From positions 248,001-312,000 of the forward strand of contig NZ_LACH01000017.1 in NCBI RefSeq assembly GCF_000968015.1: a DNA stretch of 64,000 nt. The letters are read 5' to 3'. The stretch's first letter is position 1, and every line of letters begins with the position of its first letter. Source of the stretch: Pseudomonas fluorescens. Lineage in GTDB: Bacteria; Pseudomonadota; Gammaproteobacteria; Pseudomonadales; Pseudomonadaceae. Position numbers and translations under genes: made by a program. Positions 36,199 to 46,565 of this stretch are shown here, piece after piece. Below the pieces are notes generated by a model. The model was not told where the DNA came from. It worked only from the letters and a program-made list of their open reading frames with translations, and made no database searches.

Positions 36199-37692
36199 TT
36201 ACAACTTGATCCAGGTCGCCTTCAGCTCGGTGTACTTGTCGAACGCGTGCAGCGACTTGTCGCGACCGTTGCCGGACTGCTTGAAGCCACCGAACGGGGC
36301 CGTCATGTCGCCGCCGTCATACTGGTTGACCCACACGCTACCCGCGCGCAGTGCCTTGGCAGTCAGATGGGCCTTGGAAATGTCCTTGGTCCACACCGCT
36401 GCGGCCAAGCCGTAAGGGGTGTCGTTGGCAATCGCAATGGCTTCTTCGGCGGTATCGAAAGTGATCACCGACAGCACTGGACCGAAGATTTCTTCCTGAG
36501 CGATTTTCATCGCGTTGCTGACGCCGTCGAAAATCGTCGGCTCAACGTAGGTGCCACCGGTTTCCTGAAGAATGCGTTTGCCGCCCGCCACCAGTTTGGC
36601 GCCGTCGGTGTGGCCGGATTCGATGTAGGACAGCACGGTGTTCATCTGCTGGGTGTCCACCAGTGCACCGACGTTGGTTTCCGGGTCCAGCGGGTTGCCC
36701 GGTTTCCAGGTCTTGAGGGCCTCGATCACCAACGGCAGGAATTTATCCTTGATTGAACGCTCCACCAGCAGGCGCGATCCGGCGGTGCAGACTTCGCCCT
36801 GGTTGAAGGCGATGGCGCCGGCAGCCGATTCAGCGGCAGCTTGCAGGTCCGGCGCATCGGCGAACACGATGTTCGGGCTCTTGCCGCCAGCTTCGAGCCA
36901 GACGCGTTTCATGTTCGATTCGCCGGAGTAGATCAGCAGTTGCTTGGCGATTTTGGTCGAACCGGTGAACACCAGGGTGTCCACATCATTGTGCAGGGCC
37001 AGGGCCTTGCCGACGGTGTGACCGTAACCTGGCAGGACGTTCAACACACCTTTCGGGATGCCGGCCTCAACAGCCAGCGCAGCGATGCGGATGGCGGTCA
37101 GCGGGGATTTTTCGGATGGCTTGAGGATCACCGAGTTACCGGTGGACAGCGCCGGGCCGAGTTTCCAGCAGGCCATCATCAGCGGGAAGTTCCACGGCAC
37201 GATGGCGCCGACTACGCCGACGGGTTCGCGGGTCACCAGACCCAGCTGGTCATGGGGAGTCGCGGCCACTTCGTCGTAGATCTTGTCGATGGCTTCACCG
37301 CTCCAGCTCAGGGCTTGCGCCGCGCCTGGAACGTCGATGTACAGGGAATCGCTGATCGGCTTGCCCATGTCCAGGGTTTCAAGCAGGGCCAGCTCTTCGG
37401 CGTGCTGTTTCAGCAGGCCGGCGAAACGGATCATGGTGGCTTTGCGTTTGGTCGGCGCCAGGCGCGACCAGACGCCGGAATTGAAAGTGGTGCGGGCGTT
37501 TTCAACAGCGCGCTGGGCGTCGGCGGCGTCACAGCTGGCAATCTTGCCCAGCAGACGGCCATCGACCGGGCTGATGCACTCAAAGGTCTCGGCGGAGACA
37601 GCATCGGTGTATTCGCCATTGATGTAGGCGCGGCCTTCGATCTTCAGATCGCGAGCCCGTTGTTCCCAATCGGCACGAGTCAGGGTGGTCAT
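36199..37692 (-). CDS. kauB: Aldehyde dehydrogenase KauB/PauC (4-guanidinobutyraldehyde / aminoaldehyde)
   Basis: A 497-residue NAD(P)-dependent aldehyde dehydrogenase. The catalytic cysteine is in NQGEVCTAGSRL (about 302) and the catalytic glutamate in LEAGGKSPNIV (about 268); the cofactor site includes VPWNFPLMM and FTGSTKIA. Sequence and location fit KauB (PA5312), which oxidises aldehydes from arginine transaminase/decarboxylase and polyamine routes. The ribosome-binding site AGAGGAGG overlaps an AACAAGAG tract close to the Hfq/Crc target pattern. It is divergent from a cupin gene. Confidence 0.92.
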   Translation of the reverse strand: MTTLTRADWEQRARDLKIEGRAYINGEYTDAVSAETFECISPVDGRLLGKIASCDAADAQRAVENARTTFNSGVWSRLAPTKRKATMIRFAGLLKQHAEELALLETLDMGKPISDSLYIDVPGAAQALSWSGEAIDKIYDEVAATPHDQLGLVTREPVGVVGAIVPWNFPLMMACWKLGPALSTGNSVILKPSEKSPLTAIRIAALAVEAGIPKGVLNVLPGYGHTVGKALALHNDVDTLVFTGSTKIAKQLLIYSGESNMKRVWLEAGGKSPNIVFADAPDLQAAAESAAGAIAFNQGEVCTAGSRLLVERSIKDKFLPLVIEALKTWKPGNPLDPETNVGALVDTQQMNTVLSYIESGHTDGAKLVAGGKRILQETGGTYVEPTIFDGVSNAMKIAQEEIFGPVLSVITFDTAEEAIAIANDTPYGLAAAVWTKDISKAHLTAKALRAGSVWVNQYDGGDMTAPFGGFKQSGNGRDKSLHAFDKYTELKATWIKL

Positions 37693-37837
37693 ACGAGTGT
37701 CCTCCTCTTGTTGAATACGAACGCTCCACGGTCTTCGCGGGCGCTGTCAGGAATTCTGCCCAGCCAGCCTGATTTTTCGGCCCAAGGCAACCGTCACCCT
37801 AAACCAGCGGCAGGTGAAGTTTCAATATATTTGACAT

Positions 37838-37879
37838 AAGGCCGGCAAACGGCCTTGCGATGTTCATTTTAATAAACAT
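37838..37879. promoter_or_regulatory. Two inverted repeats in the kauB/cupin divergent region
   Basis: AAGGCC-N7-GGCCTT (37838-37856) is followed by ATGTT-N10-AACAT (37860-37879, imperfectly extended to ATGTTCATT/AATAAACAT). Both lie in the 238-base region between divergent kauB and the cupin gene and are candidate regulator sites. Confidence 0.4.
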
Positions 37880-37930
37880 AGACTTTAAATATTCCAACCA
37901 CTCGCGCCGCAATCACGGGGGATTACAACA

Positions 37931-38293
37931 ATGAGCATCCAGGACATAGTCGACTTCAGCCAGGCCACCACCCAGCCCGATCGCTATCGGCCAGACCCGG
38001 CGAAAGTCCTCAAGGGCGACCCCGAACAAGCAGTGTACAACCACTACAACAGTCCTTGCGGCCAGATGAGCGCAGGTGTGTGGGAAGGCGAAGTCGGCCA
38101 GTGGCATGTGAACTACACCGAGCACGAATACTGCGAAATCCTTCAGGGGGTATCAGTGCTGCGCGACAACGATGGCAACGGCAAGACCCTGCGCGTGGGC
38201 GATCGTTTCGTGATCCCGGCCGGGTTCAGAGGCACCTGGGAGGTGTTGGAGCCGTGCCGCAAGATCTATGTGGTGTTTGAACAGAAGGCTTGA
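37931..38293 (+). CDS. Cupin-domain protein (cupin_3 type)
   Basis: A 120-residue single-domain cupin. Motif 1 is VNYTEHEYCEILQGVSVL and motif 2 is GDRFVIPAGFRGTWEV, matching the DUF861/cupin_3 group. Histidine/glutamate metal ligands are only partly present, with GFRGTW in place of a second histidine. It probably binds a small molecule; no enzyme activity can be assigned. Divergence from kauB suggests a link to amine or amino-acid catabolism. Confidence 0.82.
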   Translation: MSIQDIVDFSQATTQPDRYRPDPAKVLKGDPEQAVYNHYNSPCGQMSAGVWEGEVGQWHVNYTEHEYCEILQGVSVLRDNDGNGKTLRVGDRFVIPAGFRGTWEVLEPCRKIYVVFEQKA

Positions 38294-38313
38294 GGATTTG
38301 GGTTGTCCCAGCC

Positions 38314-38398
38314 GGCCTCATCGCGAGCAAGCTCGCTCCCACAGGTTTTGTGATCGGCACAGATCCCCTGTGGGAGCGAGCTTGCTCGCGATGAGGCC
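38314..38398. repeat. REPIN, CAAG variant
   Basis: Arms GGCCTCATCGCGAGCAAGCT and AGCTTGCTCGCGATGAGGCC are inverted over an extended length. They lie between the convergent cupin gene and rpmG. Confidence 0.9.
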
Positions 38399-38427
38399 CT
38401 GAAGGGCAACACAAAACCCTAGGCAAC

Positions 38428-38463
38428 AAAAAAGGCCCGTATCTCGCGATACGGGCCTTTTTC
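38428..38463 (-). terminator. Intrinsic terminator of rpmBG
   Basis: A stem of AAAAGGCCCGTATC / GATACGGGCCTTTT type with a short loop (TCGC), T-rich on both sides. It lies 19 bases after the rpmG stop and could act in both directions. Confidence 0.88.
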
Positions 38464-38481
38464 GTAAGAGGGAAAAATCAA

Positions 38482-38637
38482 TTACTTGATTTTGCCTTCT
38501 TTGTAGATCACGTGCTTGCGAACAACCGGATCAAATTTCTTGATCTCGATTTTGTCCGGAGTAGTGCGCTTGTTCTTGTCGGTAGTGTAGAAGTGACCAG
38601 TACCGGCGCTCGAAATCAAACGAATCAATTCACGCAT
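38482..38637 (-). CDS. rpmG: 50S ribosomal protein L33
   Basis: A 51-residue protein: [20 protein letters not shown], then [20 protein letters not shown] and [11 protein letters not shown]. It is the zinc-free form, with no cysteines. It binds 23S rRNA near the E site. Start and stop were read directly on the minus strand. It follows rpmB after 11 bases, the usual rpmBG operon. Confidence 0.96.
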   Translation of the reverse strand: MRELIRLISSAGTGHFYTTDKNKRTTPDKIEIKKFDPVVRKHVIYKEGKIK

Positions 38638-38648
38638 GATTAGCTCCC

Positions 38649-38882
38649 TTAGATCTTGCCAGCTTTGCGGATTTCGGCCAGCACGACAGTGATGCCACGC
38701 TTGTCGATGATACGCATGCCTTTGGCAGATACGCGCAGACGCACGAAACGTTTCTCTTCTTCAACCCAGAAGCGGTGATGCTGCAGGTTCGGCAGGAAAC
38801 GACGACGGGTTTTGTTGTTTGCGTGGGAAATGTTATTCCCAGTCACCGGACCCTTACCGGTAACTTGACATACTCTCGACAT
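38649..38882 (-). CDS. rpmB: 50S ribosomal protein L28
   Basis: A 77-residue protein beginning [20 protein letters not shown], with [19 protein letters not shown], typical of L28. It is first in the rpmB-rpmG transcription unit and divergent from the peptide-binding protein gene. Length equals that of E. coli L28 (78 with initiator). Confidence 0.96.
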   Translation of the reverse strand: MSRVCQVTGKGPVTGNNISHANNKTRRRFLPNLQHHRFWVEEEKRFVRLRVSAKGMRIIDKRGITVVLAEIRKAGKI

Positions 38883-39328
38883 GCCTCAGCCCTCTAAAAC
38901 CACATGCCCAACCCGGCATGGGTTGGCCGCTTAATCTCTCAGTCATTTGGCGCCAGGCGCCGCGTTTCTTTAGAGGTCTTACCGGCTACACCTACAGTGA
39001 AGGAACCGGGCCCCTAGAAAAGAGCGCTGCTTTATACCAGAAAGACTGAAGAGCAACAACATTCCGTGTGCGCCGAGTTGATAAAAACCCCATTTTTCAG
39101 GCTCCAAGCGCCTAAGACAAAGGCTGTCGTCGATGAAGACCGCTCGTCGCAGAGAATCGGCCAACACACCGATTCAGGATTTCTCTCAGCCAGCACACAC
39201 CGAAAACAGTCGCACATAGTCCCCTTAAAATGAAAAAGGGGATAGTCATTTACAAAAGAGCCCACTAGGGTAAGCCTTTTCCAGACTGCACTTGCAGATG
39301 GGCCTTCGATCTGTAAAGGAATCCGACC
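38883..39328. other. 446-base region between rpmB and dppA5-like gene
   Basis: No credible gene is seen. Short frames here lack ribosome-binding sites and family features. The stretch is lower in GC than its surroundings and should hold the rpmB promoter (minus) and the substrate-binding-protein promoter (plus). A small dyad CCCCTT (39221-39226) / AAGGGG (39236-39241) is the only local symmetry noted. Confidence 0.6.
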
Positions 39329-40915
39329 ATGCGCCTCGCTGCCCTACCGCTGCTGCTTGCCCCGCTTCTGCTGAGCCCATTGGCCCATGCCGCCGCCCTG
39401 AGCGTCTGCACCGAGGCCAGCCCGGAAGGGTTCGACGTGGTGCAATACAACTCGCTGACCACCACCAACGCCTCGGCCGACGTGCTGATGAACCGCCTGG
39501 TGGACTTCGACACGGCCAGCGGCAAAGTGGTCGCCAGCCTCGCGGACAGCTGGGAAGTCACGCCCGACGGCCTGACGTACGTGTTCAAGCTTCACCCACA
39601 GGTGAAATTCCACCGCACTGAATTTTTCAGCCCGACGCGCGAACTGACCGCCGAAGACGTGAAGTTCAGCTTCGACCGCATGCTCGACCCGGCACACCCT
39701 TGGCACAAAGTGTCCCAGAGCGGCTTCCCGCACGCCCAGTCGATGCAGTTACCGGCGCTGATCAAGAAGATCGATGCATTGGACCCGCTGACCATTCGCT
39801 TCACCCTCGACCACCCGGACTCGACCTTCCTCGCGACCTTGAGCATGGGTTTCGCCTCGATCTATTCGGCTGAATACGCCGACAAACTGATGAAGGCCGG
39901 CACCCCGGAGAAACTCAACAGCCAACCGATCGGCAGCGGGCCGTTCATCTTCACGCGCTTCCAGAAAGACGCCTCGATCCGCTACAAGGCCAACCCGGAC
40001 TACTTCCGTGGCAAACCGTCGGTGGACCCGCTGATCTTCGCCATCACCCCCGACGCCAACGTGCGTTTGCAGAAATTGCGTCGTAACGAATGCCAGATTG
40101 CCCTGTCGCCCAAGCCTCTGGACGTACAGGCAGCGCTGAAAGAACCGACCCTGAAAGTGGAAAAGACTGACGCCTTCATGACCGCGTTCGTCGGCATCAA
40201 CAGCCAGCATCCGCCGCTGGACAAGCCTGAAGTGCGTCAGGCGATCAACCTCGCGTTCGACAAGGCCAACTACGTCAAAGCCGTGTTCGAAGACACCGCC
40301 GAACCTGCCAACGGCCCCTACCCGCCGAACACCTGGAGCTATGCCAAAGGCCTGCCGGGCTATCCGCATGACGTCGAAAAAGCCAAAGCACTCATGGCGA
40401 AGGCCGGTCTCAAGGACGGTTTCCAGACCACCATCTGGACCCGACCTTCCGGCAGTCTGCTCAACCCCAACCCGAGCCTCAGCGCTCAAATGCTACAATC
40501 GGACCTCGCGGAAATCGGCATTCAGGCCGAGATTCGGGTGATCGAATGGGGCGAACTGATTCGCCGCGCCAAGGCCGGTGAACACGACCTGTTGTTCATG
40601 GGCTGGGCCGGCGACAACGGCGACCCGGACAACTTCCTCACGCCGCAGTTTTCCTGCGCCGCGGTCAAATCCGGCACCAACTTCGCCCGCTACTGCAACC
40701 AGGACCTGGACAAGCTGATCAGCGCCGGCAAGACCACCGGCGAGCAAGGTGTGCGCACCAAGCTCTACGAGCAGGCTCAGGCGCAGATCCAGCAACAGGC
40801 GCTGTGGCTGCCGCTGGCCCACCCGACCGCCTTCGCGCTGACGCGCAAGGACGTTGAGGGCTATCAGGTCAGCCCGTTTGGTCGTCAGGATTACTCGAAG
40901 GTCAACCTGAAGTAA
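39329..40915 (+). CDS. Periplasmic peptide-binding protein of an ABC transporter (DppA family)
   Basis: A 528-residue family 5 solute-binding protein with a signal peptide cut after AHA (about residue 22). It has two lobes; SLADSWEVTPDGLTYVFKLHPQVKFH and RQAINLAFDKANYV are typical of DppA/OppA. It would deliver di- or oligopeptides to a Dpp permease encoded elsewhere, since no permease gene is adjacent. PAO1 has such an orphan, DppA5 (PA5317), in the same place as I recall. AAAGGA precedes the ATG. Confidence 0.9.
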   Translation: MRLAALPLLLAPLLLSPLAHAAALSVCTEASPEGFDVVQYNSLTTTNASADVLMNRLVDFDTASGKVVASLADSWEVTPDGLTYVFKLHPQVKFHRTEFFSPTRELTAEDVKFSFDRMLDPAHPWHKVSQSGFPHAQSMQLPALIKKIDALDPLTIRFTLDHPDSTFLATLSMGFASIYSAEYADKLMKAGTPEKLNSQPIGSGPFIFTRFQKDASIRYKANPDYFRGKPSVDPLIFAITPDANVRLQKLRRNECQIALSPKPLDVQAALKEPTLKVEKTDAFMTAFVGINSQHPPLDKPEVRQAINLAFDKANYVKAVFEDTAEPANGPYPPNTWSYAKGLPGYPHDVEKAKALMAKAGLKDGFQTTIWTRPSGSLLNPNPSLSAQMLQSDLAEIGIQAEIRVIEWGELIRRAKAGEHDLLFMGWAGDNGDPDNFLTPQFSCAAVKSGTNFARYCNQDLDKLISAGKTTGEQGVRTKLYEQAQAQIQQQALWLPLAHPTAFALTRKDVEGYQVSPFGRQDYSKVNLK

Positions 40916-40932
40916 TCAGCCTCAACATAAAA

Positions 40933-41029
40933 CCCTGTGGGAGTGAGCCTGCTCGCGATGGCGTCGCGTCAGTCAACCTAACCGGTGACTGAAAGAATGC
41001 CATCGCGAGCAGGCTCACTCCTACAGGGG
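40933..41029. repeat. REPIN, CAGG variant with GTGAGC
   Basis: Arms GTGGGAGTGAGCCTGCTCGC and GCGAGCAGGCTCACTCCTAC at the convergent junction of the peptide-binding protein gene and radC. Confidence 0.9.
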
Positions 41030-41030
41030 C

Positions 41031-41705
41031 TCACATCCACCCGTACTCGGCCATGGACAGCGGATCGCCGTCACCGATGATGAAATGGTCGAGTACCCGC
41101 ACATCAATCAGATCCAGCGCCTCCTGCAGGCGTTTGGTCAGCGTTCGGTCGGCTTGACTGGGGTTGGTATTACCCGACGGATGGTTATGGCAGAGGATCA
41201 GCGCTGCGGCGTTGTGGGCCAACGCGCGTTTAACCACTTGTCTCGGATAGACACTGGTGCTGTCGATGGAGCCGCGAAACAGCACTTCAAAGGTCAGCAC
41301 TTGATGCCTGGAATCCAAAAACAGACAGCCAAACACCTCGTGAGGCTCGTGGCGCAACATTGACTTCAGGTAATCACGAACCGCCTGCGGATTTTCCAGC
41401 GCCGATTTTTGCCGTGCACGTTCGGCCAAATGCCGCCGGCTCATTTCCTGGACCGCTTGCAACTGAGCGAATTTCGCCGGCCCGAGCCCCAACTGCCTGC
41501 TGAATGCTACTTGATCGGCCTCGAGCAGTGAGCGCAGGCTGCCAAACTGACTCAACAGGTGTCGCGCCAGATCTACCGCGCTTTTGCCCGACACGCCCGT
41601 TCGTAAAAAAATCGCCAGCAACTCGGCGTCTGAAAGGCTCCCCGAGCCCAACTCAAGCAACCTCTCCCGCGGCCGTTCCGCCGCTGGCCAATCGCGAATA
41701 CTCAT
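41031..41705 (-). CDS. radC: RadC family JAMM/MPN+ protein
   Basis: ATG 41705 with GGGAGG upstream gives 224 residues ([17 protein letters not shown]). Helix-hairpin-helix-like residues (40-90) precede an MPN domain with the zinc motif [14 protein letters not shown] (about 173-186). The JAMM motif suggests a metal-dependent hydrolase; the historical DNA-repair role has been questioned. It is divergent from coaBC with 136 bases between the starts, a common arrangement in proteobacteria. Confidence 0.93.
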   Translation of the reverse strand: MSIRDWPAAERPRERLLELGSGSLSDAELLAIFLRTGVSGKSAVDLARHLLSQFGSLRSLLEADQVAFSRQLGLGPAKFAQLQAVQEMSRRHLAERARQKSALENPQAVRDYLKSMLRHEPHEVFGCLFLDSRHQVLTFEVLFRGSIDSTSVYPRQVVKRALAHNAAALILCHNHPSGNTNPSQADRTLTKRLQEALDLIDVRVLDHFIIGDGDPLSMAEYGWM

Positions 41706-41841
41706 AGCACCTCCCTGGTCTGTGGGCGCCGCTGTTCCATAGCGGTCGCTGTGATATCTTAGCCCATCTTTTTTGCGGGCGATTTCATCCCTGGGGAGGG
41801 GGTATCGCCATGCAGTCATCAACGAAATGAAAGGCAGACCT

Positions 41842-43050
41842 ATGCAGCGGCTGTATCGGAAACGCATCGTTCTGGGCGTCGGCGGTGGCATTGCTGCCTA
41901 CAAGAGCGCCGACCTGGTTCGCCGCCTGATCGATCAGGGCGCCGAAGTGCGCGTGGTCATGACCCGTGGCGGCAGCGAGTTCATCACGCCGTTGACCATG
42001 CAGGCCTTGTCCGGCCACCCGGTCCACCTCGACCTGCTGGACCCCGCGGCCGAAGCCGCGATGGGCCACATCGAACTGGCCAAATGGGCCGACCTGGTGC
42101 TGATCGCCCCCGCCACTGCGGACCTCATGGCCCGCCTGGCCCAAGGCATTGCCGACGACCTGCTGACCACGCTGGTGCTGGCCACCGACGCCGTGGTCGC
42201 CGTTGCCCCGGCGATGAACCAGGCCATGTGGCGCGACCCGGCGACCCAGGCCAACCTGCAAACCCTCGAAAGCCGTGGCCTGAAAACCTTCGGCCCAGCC
42301 TCCGGGAGCCAGGCCTGCGGCGACGTCGGCATGGGTCGCATGCTCGAAGCCACCGACCTCGCCCAGTGCGCGGCAGACTGCTTCCAGCGCCAGGCACTGA
42401 CCGGCAAACACGTGCTGATCACCGCTGGCCCGACCCAGGAAAACATCGACCCGGTGCGCTACATCACCAACCACAGCTCCGGGAAAATGGGCTTTGCCCT
42501 GGCCGAAGCCGCAGTGGAAGCCGGTGCCCGCGTAACCCTGATCACCGGCCCGGTGCACCTGCCGACCCCGGATCGCGTCACCCGCATCGACGTGGTCAGC
42601 GCCCGCGACATGCTCGCTGCTTGTGAAGCCGCGATCCCTTGCGACCTGTTCATCGCCTCGGCAGCAGTCGCGGATTACCGTCCAGAAGTCGTCGCCCCAC
42701 AGAAACTCAAGAAAGACCCTACGAACGGTGACGGCTTGTTGCTACAGATGGTGCGTAACCCAGACATTCTGGCCACCATCGCCACGCGCCCCGACCGTCC
42801 GTTCAGTGTCGGGTTTGCCGCGGAAACCGAACATTTGCTCGATTACGCTGCACGCAAGTTGAAAGACAAGAACCTCGATTTGATCGTCGCCAACGACGTC
42901 GCTAACCCGAGCATTGGCTTCAACAGCGAAGAAAACGCCTGCAGCGTGATCGACCGCCAGCTACACGCCACACTTTTCGCTCAGACCAGCAAGAGCAAGA
43001 TTGCTCGCCAGCTGATCACTTTTATCGCCGAACGTCTGAACCAGGTTTAA
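41842..43050 (+). CDS. coaBC: Phosphopantothenoylcysteine decarboxylase / synthetase
   Basis: ATG 41842 ([21 protein letters not shown]) gives 402 residues; ATG 41827 is a near alternative. The N-terminal flavoprotein CoaC domain includes [20 protein letters not shown] and PAMNQAMW. The C-terminal CoaB domain begins near 190 with [30 protein letters not shown]. It makes 4'-phosphopantetheine from phosphopantothenate and cysteine with CTP. dut follows after 5 bases. Confidence 0.96.
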   Translation: MQRLYRKRIVLGVGGGIAAYKSADLVRRLIDQGAEVRVVMTRGGSEFITPLTMQALSGHPVHLDLLDPAAEAAMGHIELAKWADLVLIAPATADLMARLAQGIADDLLTTLVLATDAVVAVAPAMNQAMWRDPATQANLQTLESRGLKTFGPASGSQACGDVGMGRMLEATDLAQCAADCFQRQALTGKHVLITAGPTQENIDPVRYITNHSSGKMGFALAEAAVEAGARVTLITGPVHLPTPDRVTRIDVVSARDMLAACEAAIPCDLFIASAAVADYRPEVVAPQKLKKDPTNGDGLLLQMVRNPDILATIATRPDRPFSVGFAAETEHLLDYAARKLKDKNLDLIVANDVANPSIGFNSEENACSVIDRQLHATLFAQTSKSKIARQLITFIAERLNQV

Positions 43051-43055
43051 TTTAC

Positions 43056-43511
43056 ATGCACACTTTGCAAGCCAAGATCCTCGACCCTCGCATCGGTACC
43101 GATTTCCCGCTGCCGCAGTACGCCACGCCAGGCTCCGCCGGCCTCGACCTGCGTGCCATGCTGGAAAAAGACACCGTCATCAAGCCGGGCGAAACCGTGC
43201 TGATTCCTACCGGCCTGTCGGTCTACATAGGTGATCCAGGCCTGGCGGCGCTGATTCTGCCGCGCTCGGGCCTGGGCCATAAGCACGGCATCGTGTTGGG
43301 CAACCTGGTCGGCCTGATCGACTCCGATTATCAAGGCCCACTGATGGTGTCGTGCTGGAACCGTGGCCAGACCGACTTCAACATGGTCGTTGGCGAGCGT
43401 TTGGCCCAGCTGGTTTTGGTGCCGGTGGTTCAAGCGCACTTCGAGATGGTTGAAGAGTTCGTTGAAACCGAGCGCGGTGCTGGCGGTTTCGGCCACTCGG
43501 GCAGCCACTGA
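43056..43511 (+). CDS. dut: dUTP diphosphatase
   Basis: A 151-residue trimeric dUTPase starting 5 bases after coaBC. Motif 1 [10 protein letters not shown], motif 2 [13 protein letters not shown], motif 3 [11 protein letters not shown] and the C-terminal P-loop-like motif 5 [11 protein letters not shown] are all intact. It hydrolyses dUTP to dUMP, limiting uracil incorporation and feeding dTMP synthesis. Confidence 0.97.
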   Translation: MHTLQAKILDPRIGTDFPLPQYATPGSAGLDLRAMLEKDTVIKPGETVLIPTGLSVYIGDPGLAALILPRSGLGHKHGIVLGNLVGLIDSDYQGPLMVSCWNRGQTDFNMVVGERLAQLVLVPVVQAHFEMVEEFVETERGAGGFGHSGSH

Positions 43512-43819
43512 TCGGATAGAGAACCCTGTGGCGAGCGAGCTTGCTCGCGCTGGGCTGCGGAGCGGCCCCAAGATTTTATGGGTGCTGCGCACCCAAGCGG
43601 GAGCAAGCTCCCTCGCCACAATTCGCATAAAGTTCATCTGTAAGGTTTACCGCCCAAAATCAAGGCATTGACCGGTCATTCCCTCGCAAACGTAGGTGAC
43701 ATGGCCTTTACACACCACGAACTCTCAGTGGAAAACACCGTCATACCCTTCAGTTTGAGCCGGCCAATGCATTTTTCGCAGGCCTGTCCAGTCACTTTCG
43801 AGATGGAGCATTCCTACAG
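43512..43819. other. 308-base dut-algC intergenic region
   Basis: The first 110 bases are the composite repeat. The remaining 200 bases, more AT-rich, should carry the algC promoter. I do not find a convincing AlgR box; ACCGTCATAC (about 43738) matches the ACCGTTCGTC consensus only in its first half. No gene is seen. Confidence 0.55.
43525..43620. repeat. Composite palindromic repeat with unlike arms
   Basis: The left arm CTGTGGCGAGCGAGCTTGCTCGC faces the right arm GCGGGAGCAAGCTCCCTCGCCACA. The arms pair at their ends (TGTGGCGAG / CTCGCCACA) but differ in the core (GAGCGAGC versus GGGAGC). The centre holds GGGTGC/GCACCC and a GGGCTGCGGAGCGGCCCC hairpin. It differs from the standard REPINs of the window. 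Confidence 0.75.
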
Positions 43820-45217
43820 ATGAGTCACCCAGCCCAAGTCGCACCCAAGTTCCCCGACAGCATCTTCCGCGCCTACGATATTCGCGGCACCGTCCCGGAA
43901 TTCTTGAACGCTGAAACCGCTTATTGGCTCGGTCGCGCCATCGGCTCCCAGAGCCTGGCCCAGGATGAACCGAACGTTTCCGTCGGCCGTGACGGTCGCC
44001 TGTCCGGTCCGGAACTGGTCGAACAACTGATCAAAGGCCTCGCCGACAGCGGTTGCCACGTCAGCGACGTCGGCCTGGTGCCAACGCCTGCGCTGTACTA
44101 CGCCGCCAACGTACTGGCAGGCAAATCCGGCGTGATGCTCACCGGCAGCCACAACCCGTCGAACTACAACGGCTTCAAGATCGTCATCGCTGGTGACACC
44201 CTCGCCAACGAACAGATCCAGGCCCTGCACGAACGCCTCAAGACCAACAACCTGAGCAGCGGCAAGGGCAGCGTCACCCAGGTCGAAATCCTCGACCGCT
44301 ACAACACCGAAATCGTTCAGGACATCAAACTGGCTCGTCGCCTCAAAGTCGTCGTTGACTGCGGCAACGGCGCGGCCGGTGTGATCGCCCCGCAACTGAT
44401 CGAAGCCCTGAACTGCGAAGTTATCCCGCTGTTCTGCGACGTCGATGGCAACTTCCCGAACCACCATCCGGATCCGGGCAAGCCTGAAAACCTCGTGGAC
44501 CTGATCGCCAAGGTCAAGGAAACCAACGCTGACCTCGGCCTGGCCTTCGACGGCGACGGCGACCGCGTCGGCGTGGTGACCAACACCGGCAGCATCGTCT
44601 ACCCGGACCGCCTGCTGATGCTGTTCGCCCGTGACGTACTGGCGCGCAACGCTGACGCGGAAATCATCTTCGACGTCAAATGCACCCGTCGCCTGACGCC
44701 ATTGATCAAGGAATACGGCGGTCGCCCGCTAATGTGGAAGACCGGTCACTCGTTGATCAAAAAGAAAATGAAACAAACCGGCGCCCTGTTGGCCGGCGAA
44801 ATGAGTGGGCACATCTTCTTCAAGGAACGCTGGTTCGGTTTCGACGACGGCATTTACAGCGCCGCGCGTCTGCTGGAGATCCTCAGCAAAGAAAAATCCA
44901 CCGCGGAAGAGCTGTTTGCGACCTTCCCGAACGATATTTCTACGCCGGAAATCAATATCCATGTGACCGAAGAGAGCAAATTCAGCATCATTGATGCATT
45001 GCACGACGCGAAGTGGGGCGAAGGCGCCGACCTGACCACCATCGACGGCGTGCGAGTCGACTACGCCAAAGGCTGGGGCCTGGTGCGCGCATCCAACACC
45101 ACACCGGTGCTGGTGTTGCGCTTCGAGGCCGATGACGAGGCGGAATTGCAGCGCATCAAGGACGTATTCAAAGTCCAGCTGAAGCGTGTTGCACCTGATC
45201 TCCAATTACCGTTTTGA
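43820..45217 (+). CDS. algC: Phosphomannomutase/phosphoglucomutase AlgC
   Basis: A 465-residue alpha-D-phosphohexomutase. The phosphoserine loop is GVMLTGSHNPSNYNG (serine about 110), the metal loop DGDGDR (about 244-249), the sugar loop GEMSGH (about 327-332) and the phosphate loop RASNTTPVLVLRFE. It interconverts mannose and glucose 6- and 1-phosphates for alginate, lipopolysaccharide and other exopolysaccharides. Length equals the classical P. aeruginosa AlgC (463), without the long N-terminal extension annotated in some genomes. argB follows after 25 bases. Confidence 0.96.
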   Translation: MSHPAQVAPKFPDSIFRAYDIRGTVPEFLNAETAYWLGRAIGSQSLAQDEPNVSVGRDGRLSGPELVEQLIKGLADSGCHVSDVGLVPTPALYYAANVLAGKSGVMLTGSHNPSNYNGFKIVIAGDTLANEQIQALHERLKTNNLSSGKGSVTQVEILDRYNTEIVQDIKLARRLKVVVDCGNGAAGVIAPQLIEALNCEVIPLFCDVDGNFPNHHPDPGKPENLVDLIAKVKETNADLGLAFDGDGDRVGVVTNTGSIVYPDRLLMLFARDVLARNADAEIIFDVKCTRRLTPLIKEYGGRPLMWKTGHSLIKKKMKQTGALLAGEMSGHIFFKERWFGFDDGIYSAARLLEILSKEKSTAEELFATFPNDISTPEINIHVTEESKFSIIDALHDAKWGEGADLTTIDGVRVDYAKGWGLVRASNTTPVLVLRFEADDEAELQRIKDVFKVQLKRVAPDLQLPF

Positions 45218-45242
45218 TTTAACGAAGCACCCGGAGCCCTGA

Positions 45243-46148
<906 letters not shown>

Positions 46149-46160
46149 TTCAAGAACGTC

Positions 46161-46235
46161 AAAAGATCGCAGCCTTCTGCGGCACCTACGGATGTACGAA
46201 TATTCCGTAGGAGCTGACGAAAGCTGCGATCTTTT
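46161..46235. repeat. Palindromic repeat of the GATCGCAGC family
   Basis: AAAAGATCGCAGC at the left end is inverted at the right end (GCTGCGATCTTTT). CTACGGA/TCCGTAG sits inside. Related to the repeat at 24335. Confidence 0.82.
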
Positions 46236-46338
46236 TTATGCGCGCAGGAAATGTCTGACCTGATTAAGCGAAACGTCCGACATCCCGCCAGCATTAGTCC
46301 GCATAGGATCTTCCCTGTATCCACAGGAGAACGACCCC

Positions 46339-46548
46339 ATGCAAAAAGTTTACGCACCTTACGGCAGCGACGTTTCCGCAGGCACCTACGAATGCGCCGA
46401 CTGCGGCTACGAATATTCCAACCAATCGAAAAAATCCTTGCCGCCCTGCCCGCAACGCCTGGATTCATTGCACCTACAAAACGGCTGGAAAATCCTCAGC
46501 GGCCAAGGAGACGCAACGGACGACCCTTATCCGAAATCCGGTAAGTGA
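46339..46548 (+). CDS. Small zinc-ribbon-like protein
   Basis: A 69-residue protein with AGGAG upstream. CADCGYEYSNQSKKSLPPCP (about residues 18-37) gives a CxxC...C pattern with three cysteines, resembling a zinc ribbon or rubredoxin-like knuckle with the fourth ligand missing or replaced by a nearby histidine (LDSLHLQNGW). Function is unknown. It begins a three-gene insertion between argB and pyrE on the plus strand, 17 bases before the next start. Confidence 0.75.
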   Translation: MQKVYAPYGSDVSAGTYECADCGYEYSNQSKKSLPPCPQRLDSLHLQNGWKILSGQGDATDDPYPKSGK

Positions 46549-46565
46549 TCACGGGAGACACAGCC

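Noticed and set aside
38979..39265. Short minus-strand frames between rpmB and the peptide-binding protein gene
   Set aside because: Two mutually overlapping frames, no ribosome-binding site, no family resemblance, and location in a likely promoter region.
43738..43747. AlgR box upstream of algC
   Set aside because: ACCGTCATAC agrees with ACCGTTCGTC only in its first five bases.
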